Source of the DNA: Paraburkholderia sprentiae WSM5005 | Lineage (GTDB): Bacteria > Pseudomonadota > Gammaproteobacteria > Burkholderiales > Burkholderiaceae | Assembly: GCF_001865575.2 (NCBI RefSeq) | Contig: NZ_CP017562.2 | Coordinates: 2,046,001 to 2,110,000, forward strand | Direction: 5' to 3' | DNA length: 64,000 nt | Shown here: positions 54,127 to 63,203 of the stretch, in pieces | Numbering within the stretch: position 1 is the first letter of the stretch | Layout of the letters: every line of letters starts with the position of its first letter | Translations under genes and position numbers: made by a program | The notes under the pieces: generated by a model | What the model was told of the DNA's origin: nothing | The model's database searches: none | Seen by the model: only the letters and a program-made list of their open reading frames with translations

Positions 54127-55098
54127 ATGAAGCACATTGGTCTATTCGTCTTTCAGGATTGTTCGATGGCAAGTACCGGCGCGATCGGCGACGCGTTCAG
54201 GCTTGCCAACGAGTGCAAGAGAACGGCCGGCGAAGAGGCGCCATACCGGTTTACCGTGGTGTCCGACGGCGGCGGTCTCGTCACCAGTTCCTCGGGCATA
54301 TCGATCTGGACGCAAGGACTCGAACGTTACTGCCTCGCCGATTTCCACGCGTTCTTCGTCGCGTGCCGGGACGTCACGGAAGTGGCGGAATCCAACGACC
54401 GCTTTCTGTCGTGGATCTCGCTGCAAGGCTCGATCGCATCCTTCGGCATGCAACAGGGCGCCAATCTTGCAGTCGTCTGCAACGATCCACTGCAATCGAT
54501 CGTGCCGATATTTCTGTTCGATGACAGCGGTGACGCCGCGCGCACGCAAAGCAACGTGACGCCGACCGATCTCGCGCTCGCGCAGATCGAACGCGATATC
54601 AATACCGACACGGCCCGCAAGATCGGCCGCATCCTGCAAACCGGCTACGCCGAGAAAAACCGCTCGGAATTCGACGACGGCAACATCACGACGACGACGG
54701 AGAAGATTCGCGAAGCGGCGCGCTGGATCAAGGAGAACTACAGCAAGGCTATTTCGGTTGCGCAGGCCGCCGAATCGGTGGCAATGAGCAAGCGCAACTT
54801 CCAGCGTCGCTTTAAATGCGAGTTCGGCATGACGCCGCTCGAATATCTGCTGCGCACACGCTTCGAGATCGTTCGCTCGATGCTGAAGAACACCGATTTG
54901 CCGGTCGACAAGATCGCGCGCCGCTGCGGAATGGGCGACGGCAATCGACTCGGCCGGCTATTCAAGGAACGCTACGGCATGTCGCCGACGCAATTCCGCG
55001 CGCAACAGCATGTGGATGCGGACGAACGTTGGCTGACGCCGGAGGAAAGCTGGAGCGCCGCGACGGAGATGTTGCGGCAGGCGCCGCTGACGCTTTAA
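54127..55098 (+). CDS. GlxA-type AraC-family transcriptional regulator
   Basis: The 323-residue regulator has an N-terminal DJ-1/PfpI-like sensor (HIGLFVFQDCSMASTGAIGDAF) and two C-terminal AraC helix-turn-helices. The first is ISVAQAAESVAMSKRNFQRRFK; the second contains LPVDKIARRCGMGDGNRLGRLF. The usual amidotransferase-like nucleophile elbow is not conserved, so it is a sensor, not an enzyme. The reading could also begin at the GTG 54124. It faces the wzc unit and is followed by the TupA-like gene after 59 bp, which makes it a candidate regulator of the exopolysaccharide locus. Confidence 0.88.
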   Translation: MKHIGLFVFQDCSMASTGAIGDAFRLANECKRTAGEEAPYRFTVVSDGGGLVTSSSGISIWTQGLERYCLADFHAFFVACRDVTEVAESNDRFLSWISLQGSIASFGMQQGANLAVVCNDPLQSIVPIFLFDDSGDAARTQSNVTPTDLALAQIERDINTDTARKIGRILQTGYAEKNRSEFDDGNITTTTEKIREAARWIKENYSKAISVAQAAESVAMSKRNFQRRFKCEFGMTPLEYLLRTRFEIVRSMLKNTDLPVDKIARRCGMGDGNRLGRLFKERYGMSPTQFRAQQHVDADERWLTPEESWSAATEMLRQAPLTL

Positions 55099-55157
55099 TT
55101 TTCGGTTGCCGGTTACTCCGGGAACGACCCGTCGACTCGATCGCAAAGGATAACAAC

Positions 55158-56174
55158 ATGACGATCATAAAATCCGCCGAGCTGGCCACCAATGACACGG
55201 CCGTCACCCAGGACAACATGGCCGCCCTACGGAGCGGCGATATCGCCTCAGCTGCGCCCGGCGAACGGCCGGGGTTGCACGGCGGCGCGCATTCATTGCA
55301 CCGGCAATCGCCCTCCACCGTAAGAAAGCTCAAGGAAGCGGCGAAAACGCTGTTGCCGGACGCCCTTTTTCTAAGCCTGTTACATCACAAATGCATTGGC
55401 CGCTATCCGAACCTGATTCGTCCCGTGACGTTCAATGAGAAGATCCTGCAGCGCAATCTTCATCCTGATCCGCGCTATATCGATCTGACCGACAAGCTGC
55501 TGGTGCGCGAATACGTTGCCCGCAAGATCGGCGACAAGCATTTGATACCGCTGATCGCAGCGCCCGATGCATTCACGCCTGACGTGTTCGATGCGCTCCC
55601 CGATGCTTTCGTGATGAAAGCCAATCACGGTAGCAGCTACGTCGAACTGGTGAGAAACAAATCGGAGACCTCGTTCGAGAAGCTGAAGAAGCTCGCCGAC
55701 CAATGGCTGCGCGCCGAATTCTATTACGTAGGGCGCGAGCGGCACTATCGGCAGATCAAGGCACGCGTTTTCTTCGAGCAACTGCTGCTCGATCAGCGCG
55801 GCCAGATTCCGGCGGATTTCAAGCTGCACTGCTTCGGCGGCCGTCCCGGTCGGCCGATCATCTACATCCTCGTGATCTCGGATCGATTCGGTAACGCGAC
55901 GCACGGCGACGTGTACGACATCGACTGGAATCACCTCGATATCGCGATCGGCGACTACAAGCGCAGCGCGGCGCCCGCTCCGCGCCCACGGCATCTACAG
56001 GCCGTACTCGACGTCGCGGCCCGCCTGTGCGAAGACTTCGACTACGTGCGCGTCGATCTGTATGCGCCGGACGATCGCGTTTATTTCGGCGAGCTGACGT
56101 TTACGCCCGGCGCGGGCGTGCTGCCCTTCACGCCAGACAGCGTCGATTACCAGTGGGGCAAGCTGCTCGCCTGA
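55158..56174 (+). CDS. TupA-like ATP-grasp protein
   Basis: The 338-residue protein has a variable ~60-residue N-terminus and then the family block NLIRPVTFNEKILQRNLHPD and DKLLVREYVARKIG. The ATP-grasp strands continue with VMKANHGSSYVELV, DFKLHCFGGRPGRPIIY and VRVDLYAPDDRVYFGELTF. TupA-like proteins occur in surface-polysaccharide loci and are thought to ligate acidic groups or modify sugars. AAGGA lies before ATG 55158. It follows the GlxA regulator in the same direction and probably belongs to the exopolysaccharide system. Its family differs from the ATPgrasp_ST gene at the other end of the locus. Confidence 0.82.
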   Translation: MTIIKSAELATNDTAVTQDNMAALRSGDIASAAPGERPGLHGGAHSLHRQSPSTVRKLKEAAKTLLPDALFLSLLHHKCIGRYPNLIRPVTFNEKILQRNLHPDPRYIDLTDKLLVREYVARKIGDKHLIPLIAAPDAFTPDVFDALPDAFVMKANHGSSYVELVRNKSETSFEKLKKLADQWLRAEFYYVGRERHYRQIKARVFFEQLLLDQRGQIPADFKLHCFGGRPGRPIIYILVISDRFGNATHGDVYDIDWNHLDIAIGDYKRSAAPAPRPRHLQAVLDVAARLCEDFDYVRVDLYAPDDRVYFGELTFTPGAGVLPFTPDSVDYQWGKLLA

Positions 56175-56225
56175 GCGGGCGCGCATTCGTAGATCGGTTC
56201 ACCGCGCGGCGAGCGCCGGGAGCCA

Positions 56226-56942
56226 TCAAGCCGGCGACATGCCGTTTTGCAGCTTAGCGCCGTCGGCCTCGCGCGATGCCAGAAACGCCAGCAGCGCCTG
56301 CGCCGCCTGACGCTGGCGCGCCGCCGTGCAGAGCGCGGCGGTGAAAGTCGTCATGAGCTGGACGGCGGCCGGGAGCTCGCCGAGCACGTCGATGCCCGGC
56401 ACGTGAATCAATTCGCTCATCTGTTGAAAGCCAAGCGCCACTTCTCCGCGCGCGACGAGCCTGCCGACCGGTACGCCGGACGGCGCCCTCACGAGGCGTG
56501 ACGCAATTTGCCCGGCGATGCCCCAGCGTTCGAACAGCTTCAGCAGATGCGTGCCGCTCGGCCCCGTCGAATAACCGATGCTGCGCGCACCGAGAATTGC
56601 GTCTCGCAGCGCCGCTTCGGTCGCGATGTCCGGGCGCGTTTCTCCGGCCGCGACCGCGACCGCGATGCCCGAGCGCGCCAACCCGACCCGGCTCGTCGCA
56701 TCGACGCAGCCCGCCACCACGAGCCGCTCGATCGCGTCCGCCGCGAGCACGACGACATCGAATATTTCGTCATCCTCGACACGGCGCGCCGCTTCGACGC
56801 CGCCGACCGATTCGATCGCGACGCGCTGCCCGGTGCGCCGCTCGTATGACGCCGCGAGTTCGGCCAGCACCTCGCGCGTGGCCATCGACGAAATGCCGGT
56901 GATCGGCGCGCGCGCGGCTCGAGCGTTGAACACTGCCACCAC
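56226..56942 (-). CDS. ModA-like type 2 periplasmic-binding-fold protein without signal peptide
   Basis: The 238-residue protein has the molybdate-binding-protein layout: ITGISSMATREVLAELAASYERRTG, then VESVGG and FDVVVLAADAIERLV. VRAPSGVPVGRLVARGEVALGFQQMSELI follows in the second lobe. Unlike transport proteins it has no signal peptide or lipobox and no ABC permease nearby. The start is GTG 56942 (or the next GTG), with AAGGA nine bases upstream inside the end of ligK, 5 bp away. It is therefore a cytosolic binding domain expressed with a ring-cleavage pathway. The ligand could be an acid intermediate. Confidence 0.75.
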   Translation of the reverse strand: MVAVFNARAARAPITGISSMATREVLAELAASYERRTGQRVAIESVGGVEAARRVEDDEIFDVVVLAADAIERLVVAGCVDATSRVGLARSGIAVAVAAGETRPDIATEAALRDAILGARSIGYSTGPSGTHLLKLFERWGIAGQIASRLVRAPSGVPVGRLVARGEVALGFQQMSELIHVPGIDVLGELPAAVQLMTTFTAALCTAARQRQAAQALLAFLASREADGAKLQNGMSPA

Positions 56943-56947
56943 GCCTG

Positions 56948-57631
56948 TCAGTCCTTGTAACGCAGCCCGGCCTGCTCGAGCGGCCCGCGCATGTTGTACA
57001 TGTCGAGACCGAGCACGCCGCAGGCGAGTTTCGCGCGCTTCCCGGCTTCGTTGGCCTCGCGCGCCGCGGCCTTGTCCAACACCGCTTGCGCGGCGGCCGC
57101 CGGCACCACGACCACGCCATCGTCATCGGCGACGACGACGTCGCCCGGCGTAACGAGTGCGCCCGCGCAGACCACCGGAATATTCACCGAGCCGAGCGTC
57201 GCCTTGACCGTGCCCTTCGCTGAAATCGCCTTGCTCCAGACCGGGAAGTTCATTTCGGTCAGTACGCTGATGTCGCGCACGCCAGCGTCGATGATCAACG
57301 CATGCGCGCCGCGTGCCTTGAAGCTGGTTGCGAGCAAATCGCCAAAGTAACCGTCGGTGCTCTCCGCGGTGACGCCCGCGACAACGACGTCGCCGGGGCG
57401 GATCTGTTCGGCCGCGACGTGCAGCATCCAGTTGTCGCCCGGTTGCAGCAGCACCGTGACGGCCGTGCCGCTCGCGCGCGCGCCGGCGTAGATCGGCCGC
57501 ATATATGGTTTGAGCAGGCCCGTGCGGCCCATCGCTTCGTGCACAGTGGCCGAACCGAGCGTGCCGAGTTTCGCGGCAACGTCCGCATCCGCGCGCTGGA
57601 CGTTGCGATAGACGACTCCGATTTCATACAT
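56948..57631 (-). CDS. ligK: 4-carboxy-4-hydroxy-2-oxoadipate aldolase/oxaloacetate decarboxylase (LigK/GalC)
   Basis: The 227-residue member of the RraA/class II pyruvate aldolase family has [43 protein letters not shown] and the metal/pyruvate-site segment [16 protein letters not shown]. It cleaves 4-carboxy-4-hydroxy-2-oxoadipate to pyruvate and oxaloacetate, the last step of the protocatechuate 4,5-cleavage and gallate pathways. It is 2 bp after ligJ, so the two catalyse successive steps from one mRNA. Confidence 0.92.
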   Translation of the reverse strand: MYEIGVVYRNVQRADADVAAKLGTLGSATVHEAMGRTGLLKPYMRPIYAGARASGTAVTVLLQPGDNWMLHVAAEQIRPGDVVVAGVTAESTDGYFGDLLATSFKARGAHALIIDAGVRDISVLTEMNFPVWSKAISAKGTVKATLGSVNIPVVCAGALVTPGDVVVADDDGVVVVPAAAAQAVLDKAAAREANEAGKRAKLACGVLGLDMYNMRGPLEQAGLRYKD

Positions 57632-57633
57632 GG

Positions 57634-58662
57634 TTACAGCCCCTTCGCTTTCAGCAAAGTATCGAGACGCGGATAGACCCGCCGCGCATTACCTTCGTAG
57701 ATCTTGTGACGCGCTTCTACGTCGACATGCGCCGCTTCGATATAGCGCTTCGTGTCGTCGAAATAGTGACCGGTTTCCGGATCGATGCCACGCACGGCGC
57801 CGATCATCTCACTCGCGAATAGGATGTTGTCCGCGGGGATCACGCGCGTGAGCAGATCGATGCCCGGCTGATGATAGACACAGGTGTCGAAAAACACGTT
57901 GTTCAGCAGATGGTCCTTCAGCAAGGGCTTTTTCAGTTCCTGCGCGAGGCCCCGGAAACGGCCCCAGTGATACGGCACCGCGCCGCCGCCGTGCGGAATC
58001 ACGAAACGCAGCGTCGGGAAATCGCGGAACAGGTCCGAGGTCAGGCATTGCATGAACGCGGTGGTATCCGCATTCAGGTAGTGCGAACCCGTGGTGTGAA
58101 AGCACGCATTGCAGCTCGTGCTCACGTGAATCATCGCGGGAATGTCGTATTCGACCATCTTCTCGTAGATCGGGTACCAGTAGCGCTCCGACAGCGGCGG
58201 GCTGGTCCAGTGACCGCCCGACGGATCGGGATTCAGATTGATCGCGACATTGCCATACTGCTCGACGCATTTGACCAGTTCAGGAATACAGGTGGCGATA
58301 TCGACACCCGGACTTTGCGGCAGCATCGCGGCCGGCACGAAGTTCTCGGGAAACAGCTGGCTTACGCGATAGCACAGTTCATTGCAGATCGCGGCCCACG
58401 TGCTCGAGATCTCGAAGTCGCCGACGTGGTGCGCCATAAAACTCGCGCGCGGACTGAAGATCGTCAGATCGAGGCCGCGCTCGCGCATCAGCTTCAACTG
58501 GTTGCGTTCGATCGACTCGCGCAGCTCGTCGTCGCTAATCTCCAATTCCGACACCATGGGCATTCCGGACGGATTTCCGATGCCTGCGATCTGGCGGTTG
58601 CGCCACGCCTCCAACGCTTTGGGCGCGGTGGTGTAGTGGCCGTGAATGTCGATGATCACCAT
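57634..58662 (-). CDS. ligJ: 4-oxalomesaconate hydratase, amidohydrolase type (LigJ)
   Basis: The 342-residue amidohydrolase_2 protein has the metal-binding start [15 protein letters not shown], the mid-barrel [19 protein letters not shown] and [19 protein letters not shown]. The family motif [15 protein letters not shown] follows. LigJ hydrates 4-oxalomesaconate to 4-carboxy-4-hydroxy-2-oxoadipate, the substrate of the adjacent LigK. This is the LigJ form, unrelated to the GalB (PIG-L type) hydratase of pseudomonads. GAGGA precedes ATG 58662. Confidence 0.92.
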   Translation of the reverse strand: MVIIDIHGHYTTAPKALEAWRNRQIAGIGNPSGMPMVSELEISDDELRESIERNQLKLMRERGLDLTIFSPRASFMAHHVGDFEISSTWAAICNELCYRVSQLFPENFVPAAMLPQSPGVDIATCIPELVKCVEQYGNVAINLNPDPSGGHWTSPPLSERYWYPIYEKMVEYDIPAMIHVSTSCNACFHTTGSHYLNADTTAFMQCLTSDLFRDFPTLRFVIPHGGGAVPYHWGRFRGLAQELKKPLLKDHLLNNVFFDTCVYHQPGIDLLTRVIPADNILFASEMIGAVRGIDPETGHYFDDTKRYIEAAHVDVEARHKIYEGNARRVYPRLDTLLKAKGL

Positions 58663-58730
58663 GATTCCTCAGTAGATGAATTAGACCGGCGGCGCACGCC
58701 GAACGCTCGCGCGCCGCGTTCGTGCCTGCG

Positions 58731-60089
58731 TCAATGCGCGATATTCGGCTGCGCCACCGTTTCCTCGCCGGCTACGCGCTGGCTCACCAGGATGCCGATC
58801 GCGGCCAGGGTAGCGGGGATCGCGAGCATCGCCAGGATCGCGCCGAACTGCCAGCCGAGGCCGAGCAGCGCGCCGCCGATCGCCGAGCCGAAGATGCTGC
58901 CGAAGCGGCCCATGCCGAGCATCCAGCTCACACCGGTCGCCCGCGCAACGGTCGGGTAGCGGCCGGGCGCAAAGGCGTTCAGGCCGGTTTGCGCGCCGCT
59001 CATGCAGAAGCCCGCGGCAAACACGAGCAGTGCGAGCGACGACGACAGCGCGCCGATGTAGCCGAGCCCGAGCACGCACAGTGCGCCGCCGATATATGCG
59101 GCACTGATGACCGGCGCCGGACGTGCCTTGTCCATGATCCAGCCGACGAGGATCGCGCCGATCGTGCCGCCGATCTGGAACATCGCCGTGACGTTGGCCG
59201 CGGTCGTGACGGACAGGCCCGCATCCTTCATCAGCGTCGGCAGCCAGCCGGTCAGCAGATAGATCACGAGCAGACCCATGAAATACGTGACCCACAGCGC
59301 GATCGTCATCGAGCCATAACCTTGCGAGAACAGTACGCCGATCGGCTTGCGAGTCGGCAGCGGCGGTTCGTTCGACACGAACACTTCATTGCCCGCGAAG
59401 TGCGCGCCGCACACCCGGCCAAGCACTTTGCCGATGCGCTGCGCAGGCGCGCCGCGCACCGCGAGCAGACGGGCCGACTCAGGCAGCAGCCAGACCTGGA
59501 ACGGAATCAGCACGAGCGGTAGCGCGCCGCCGAAAATCAGCACGGAGCGCCAGCCGTGAGTCGGAATCAGCCAGCCGGCTGCGAAGCCGATCAATGCGGA
59601 GCCGAGATTGAAGCCCGTGAACATCACGGTGATCAGCAGCGCGCGTTTGCGTTGCGGCGCGTACTCGGACAGCAGCGTCGTCGAGTTCGGCATGGCGGCG
59701 CCGAGGCCGATACCGCTCAGCAGACGCAGCGCCGCCATTGAAAACGGCGATTGCGTGAACGCAGTCGCGATCGTGAACACGCCGAACAGAAACACCGACG
59801 TGATCAGCACCCGCTTGCGGCCGATGCGGTCCGACGCGGGCCCCGCGAACAATGCGCCGATCACGAGACCGATCGGCGCCGCGCTCATGACGAGCCCGAA
59901 TTCCGGGCGCGAAATCGCCCATTCATGAATGATGGACGGCGCGACGAAACCCATGATCGCGACGTCCATGCCGTCGGCGGTCACGATCAGAAAGCACAGC
60001 ACGACCAATAGCCACTGGTAGGGCGAAATAGACCGTTCGTCGATGAACGCCTTGATATCGATCCTGTTACCGCGGGTAGTACTCGTCAT
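58731..60089 (-). CDS. MFS transporter, AAHS family, likely gallate/protocatechuate uptake
   Basis: The 452-residue, 12-helix carrier has VTADGMDVAIMGFVAPSI in helix 1 (the DGxD AAHS motif), GPASDRIGRKRVL in loop 2-3 and GIGLGAAMPNSTTLLSEY in helix 4. It is first in an operon with ligJ and ligK, which points to a hydroxylated benzoate such as gallate or protocatechuate as substrate. The start at 60089 is set by GGAG about seven bases upstream; the longer frame is Arg-rich. A shared ~20-bp box lies ~160 bp upstream and recurs before the tannase gene. Confidence 0.88.
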   Translation of the reverse strand: MTSTTRGNRIDIKAFIDERSISPYQWLLVVLCFLIVTADGMDVAIMGFVAPSIIHEWAISRPEFGLVMSAAPIGLVIGALFAGPASDRIGRKRVLITSVFLFGVFTIATAFTQSPFSMAALRLLSGIGLGAAMPNSTTLLSEYAPQRKRALLITVMFTGFNLGSALIGFAAGWLIPTHGWRSVLIFGGALPLVLIPFQVWLLPESARLLAVRGAPAQRIGKVLGRVCGAHFAGNEVFVSNEPPLPTRKPIGVLFSQGYGSMTIALWVTYFMGLLVIYLLTGWLPTLMKDAGLSVTTAANVTAMFQIGGTIGAILVGWIMDKARPAPVISAAYIGGALCVLGLGYIGALSSSLALLVFAAGFCMSGAQTGLNAFAPGRYPTVARATGVSWMLGMGRFGSIFGSAIGGALLGLGWQFGAILAMLAIPATLAAIGILVSQRVAGEETVAQPNIAH

Positions 60090-60460
60090 CAGAAATCTCC
60101 TGTCTCCTTCATTGGTCTCGTCGCGCGCCCGAAGCGGGCTGCTCCGCAAACTACGTCGGCCCTGCAACCATCGTGACGATGGCTCCTTGCACGCGTTACT
60201 CAAGTTGCTGCCGTGACGGTACGTTTCGTCTTTCGCGCGCCAAAGCGCGGGTTAACCACAGGTCGAGGCGAGTATCCGCGTTTTCGCCGTTCCGCATAGC
60301 GCCGGCGAAGCTGGGGCGATTTGCGCAAAGGCCCGTTGGGCAAGAGCTCGAGCTAAATCCAAGGCCCTTGGGCGCGGGCTTGCCGAATCGCGCTTTGCGG
60401 GCACCGCGATAAACAGAACAGATGAGCCGGGAACGAACTCGCATGGAATGGCTACTCGGC
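60090..60460. other. Region between the tannase gene and the AAHS carrier operon
   Basis: This 371-bp region holds the end of the tannase transcript and the promoter of the carrier operon. It includes the repeated box at 60242-60262. Open frames here on either strand are short and shadow-like. I found no strong terminator. Confidence 0.4.
60242..60262 (-). promoter_or_regulatory. Shared box, copy 1, upstream of the AAHS-ligJ-ligK operon
   Basis: AAAGCGCGGGTTAACCACAG is centred on the palindrome GGTTAACC, about 157-171 bp before the carrier start. The core CGCGGGTTAACCACA is identical in the copy upstream of the tannase gene, in the same orientation relative to the gene. It is a candidate operator for a common regulator. 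Confidence 0.55.
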
Positions 60461-62227
60461 TCAGGGTGCCGCGACACCGCGTGTCGTCGGCGTATAGGGC
60501 GCGTAGAAGCTCGAGCCGGCCCACGTACGCGACGATGCCGTGTAGAGCGGTGCGCCTTGCGTGTAGTTCGCGCCGTTGTGCCAGTCGCCCGAACCGGTGT
60601 ACTTCGCGACCGCCGGGTAGGGATAGACCGGGCGCGACGCCGTCACGTTGCTCGATGAATCGGTCTGATACGTCATCACGGAAGTCGGCACCTTGGCTTC
60701 TTCGACCCAACCGGTGATCTTCGACACGAGGTCGATATTCGGGTTGCCTTCGCCACCGCCGCAGTGACCGACACCCGGCACCAGATACAGACGCGCGAAC
60801 TGGTCGACGGCAGACGCGCCCATCGCGTTCTGCATCGCCTCGTAGTACTGGATCGTGAACAGCGGCGAGATGTGCTGGTCAGCCCAGCCGTGCCACAGGA
60901 TCAGCTTGCCGCCGGCAGCATTGAACGCGGACAGGTCCGGGCTCGTCGCGTCGATGAACGAATGGTTCGCCTTCAGGTAAGTCGTGTAGAAGCTGGCGTC
61001 CTGATAGCCGAAGGTGTCGATGGTGGGCATTGTCGGCGAGCCGGTGAAGATCAGGTTGTATGCGCCCGTCACGATCGAATAGCTGAACAGCTTCGTCACC
61101 GAAACCGGTGCATCCGTCGAGTTCGTCGCCGGCACTTCGACGCCGATCCAGTTCGCTTCGGAGCCATACAGCGGCGAACCCGCCAGCATGTACTCGCCGG
61201 TCGTCGCATCGGTCGGGCCGTTGTAGATCGCCTTCGCGGTCGTGACTTCAGCAGTGGTCAGGCAGTTGCTGGTGCTCGTCGCGCCGCTCGCGCACTGGAT
61301 CGTCGCAGGGTCGAAATGGCAGGTACGCGGATCGGCGATCAGGCCGTCGGCCGCACCGCTGCCGCCGCCGCATGCAGCAGCGACGGCTTTGTGCAGCAGC
61401 GTGGCCTTGTCGGCATACAAAATCGCATTGCCGGCGCTGGTGCCGGTCGTGCTCTGCGACTTCACGCTCCAGCCGTGATACAGCGAGTTCTGGATCTGGA
61501 AGTGCGCGGCCGGTGCGCCCGCGACGATACCGTTGTAGTCGGTCGGGTAGCGTTGGGCGGCCATCAGCGCTTCGCGGCCACCGTCCGAGCAGCCGATGAA
61601 GTACGAGTACTTCTGCGTCTGTCCGTAATAAGCCCTGATCAGCTTTTTCGCGGCTAGCGTCGTGATGTGCTGGCCGCGATACGCGAAGTCGGCCTGCTTT
61701 TGCGGGTCCGTCGTCCAGCTCGAATCCTGGCCTGTGTGACCCATGTCGGTCGCCGCCGTCACGAAGCCGCCTTGCTGCACCAGCGGGCACTGATACGAGA
61801 AGCTGAACGAGCTTTGCTGGGTCGGATCGCTCAGGTTGCCGCACAAACCGCCGCAACCGAGTTCCGCGAAACGCTGCGTCCATGTGCTGACCGGCAGCGC
61901 GACTTCGAATGCATTCGACGGAGCGAGCGTGCCCTTAACGGTACAGAACGCGACCGTCGCGCCGTTGACCGTTGCGTTGGTCACGCTCGCCGAGCTAATC
62001 GAACTGCCCGCACCGCCGATGTCGGTGATATCGATCGAAGTGAGCTTCGAGCAATCGACGACGGGCTGAACGACCGACAGCGGCGTGTAGGTGAGCGCGC
62101 CGCCGCTGCTTCCGCCGCCGCATGCGGCGACGATCGCGGCAGTCGCGCAAACCGCGATCAACGTCAGCACAGAAACGCTGCGCGCCTTGATACCCGACAG
62201 CAACTTCAGGGATTGCAGCGTTCTCAT
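60461..62227 (-). CDS. Tannase/feruloyl esterase family lipoprotein
   Basis: The 588-residue esterase carries a lipoprotein signal with lipobox VAAC (Cys36) followed by a Gly/Ser linker. The tannase-family CS-D-HC arrangement is intact: Cys213-Ser214 in FIGCSDGGREA, Asp450 in WHGWADQHISP and His488-Cys489 in VPGVGHCGGG. The two Cys form the disulfide that ties Ser to His. A lid domain lies between. Such enzymes release gallate or ferulate from plant esters, and MHETase is a relative. GGAG precedes ATG 62227. The neighbouring ligJ/ligK operon would consume a gallate-type product. Confidence 0.9.
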   Translation of the reverse strand: MRTLQSLKLLSGIKARSVSVLTLIAVCATAAIVAACGGGSSGGALTYTPLSVVQPVVDCSKLTSIDITDIGGAGSSISSASVTNATVNGATVAFCTVKGTLAPSNAFEVALPVSTWTQRFAELGCGGLCGNLSDPTQQSSFSFSYQCPLVQQGGFVTAATDMGHTGQDSSWTTDPQKQADFAYRGQHITTLAAKKLIRAYYGQTQKYSYFIGCSDGGREALMAAQRYPTDYNGIVAGAPAAHFQIQNSLYHGWSVKSQSTTGTSAGNAILYADKATLLHKAVAAACGGGSGAADGLIADPRTCHFDPATIQCASGATSTSNCLTTAEVTTAKAIYNGPTDATTGEYMLAGSPLYGSEANWIGVEVPATNSTDAPVSVTKLFSYSIVTGAYNLIFTGSPTMPTIDTFGYQDASFYTTYLKANHSFIDATSPDLSAFNAAGGKLILWHGWADQHISPLFTIQYYEAMQNAMGASAVDQFARLYLVPGVGHCGGGEGNPNIDLVSKITGWVEEAKVPTSVMTYQTDSSSNVTASRPVYPYPAVAKYTGSGDWHNGANYTQGAPLYTASSRTWAGSSFYAPYTPTTRGVAAP

Positions 62228-63203
62228 ATTTGTTCTCCTGCGTGGTTGTCGCGGTCCGCTACTGGACCGGTGCGTGTGCTCGCGATGCGCATCACGCATT
62301 CGCGATGAGCGACGCATGTCTTCACCTTCATGGATTCACATCTCCTCTTTTTAGTACTTCGGCGCTCAGAAACGTCTTCGTCGCGAAGTTAGCCAGACGG
62401 TGAATGACAAGAAATCGCGGGTTAACCACAAGGATCAGCGATATCGGCGGCTCTCCGATACGCCGGCTCGTCGATCCAGACGATGCTCGGCACCCGCTCG
62501 AGCCGATGACACAAGGACTGACGCACAGCGACGCGAGCCGACTCGACCGTGCGTCGACATCTTGAGCGACCGCCCGCCATAACTTTTTTAGATGCGAAAA
62601 GAAACAGATTGAAATGCATTGGATCGCGATGAGTCGCGCCGAGATTTTCGAGTACTTCTGTAATCCCCTTGCAACGACAACCCGATCATCCGTGCGTGGG
62701 CTCATGTAGAGAAGAACGAGACGTCGATCGCGGGTAGTGCCATGTTGTGGCGTGAACCAACCGCTATGTCCGCTCGCTTTGCGAATCAACGCAAAGAGCC
62801 TTCTGTTTTGCTTATCGGCCCGTCGTCGTGATCATTGCAATTCTTTCGCCTTTTATTCTTTTTGCGTGGCGACTAGTAAACGTCGCGTTGATCCGACGCA
62901 AACATAAAACTTTTTACTTTCAATGAACTACGACACATACCAGGAAATGATGCAATCAGCGCGCCGCTGTTCGAGTTCGCGTAAACCCCGCGATGGCTGA
63001 CAGCCTACTGTTCGATCAGTTGCGCTTTTCGGAGCGGCCGCGCCACTTCCTCATGAACATCGCGCCGACTATATTGAGCCCCGTTCACCGGTGCCCGGCT
63101 TGTTTTGCATCACGAAGACCAACTGAGACCTTCGTGATCCACCAAGGCGGCACAGCTATACGGCTTCGTTTGGCAAAACTAAATATAAAAGGAGATCGTT
63201 TCG
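62228..63203. promoter_or_regulatory. Long divergent region between the tannase gene and the porin pseudogene
   Basis: Nearly 1 kb without a credible gene. It contains the second copy of the shared box (62412-62433), a GGTCC-N6-GGACC hairpin in the tannase leader (62252-62267), and AT-rich tracts before the porin (62840-62925). A 153-codon minus-strand frame at 62328-62789 has no family features and is rejected. The region may also hold debris from the event that damaged the porin. Confidence 0.45.
62412..62433 (-). promoter_or_regulatory. Shared box, copy 2, upstream of the tannase gene
   Basis: AAATCGCGGGTTAACCACAAG, 185-206 bp before the tannase start, is the same orientation and core as the copy before the AAHS-ligJ-ligK operon. 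Only the base after AAA and one base at the 3' edge differ. Confidence 0.55.

Noticed and set aside
62328..62789. A 153-codon minus-strand frame upstream of the tannase gene
   Set aside because: No family features, codon use unlike neighbours, and it covers the shared regulatory box.
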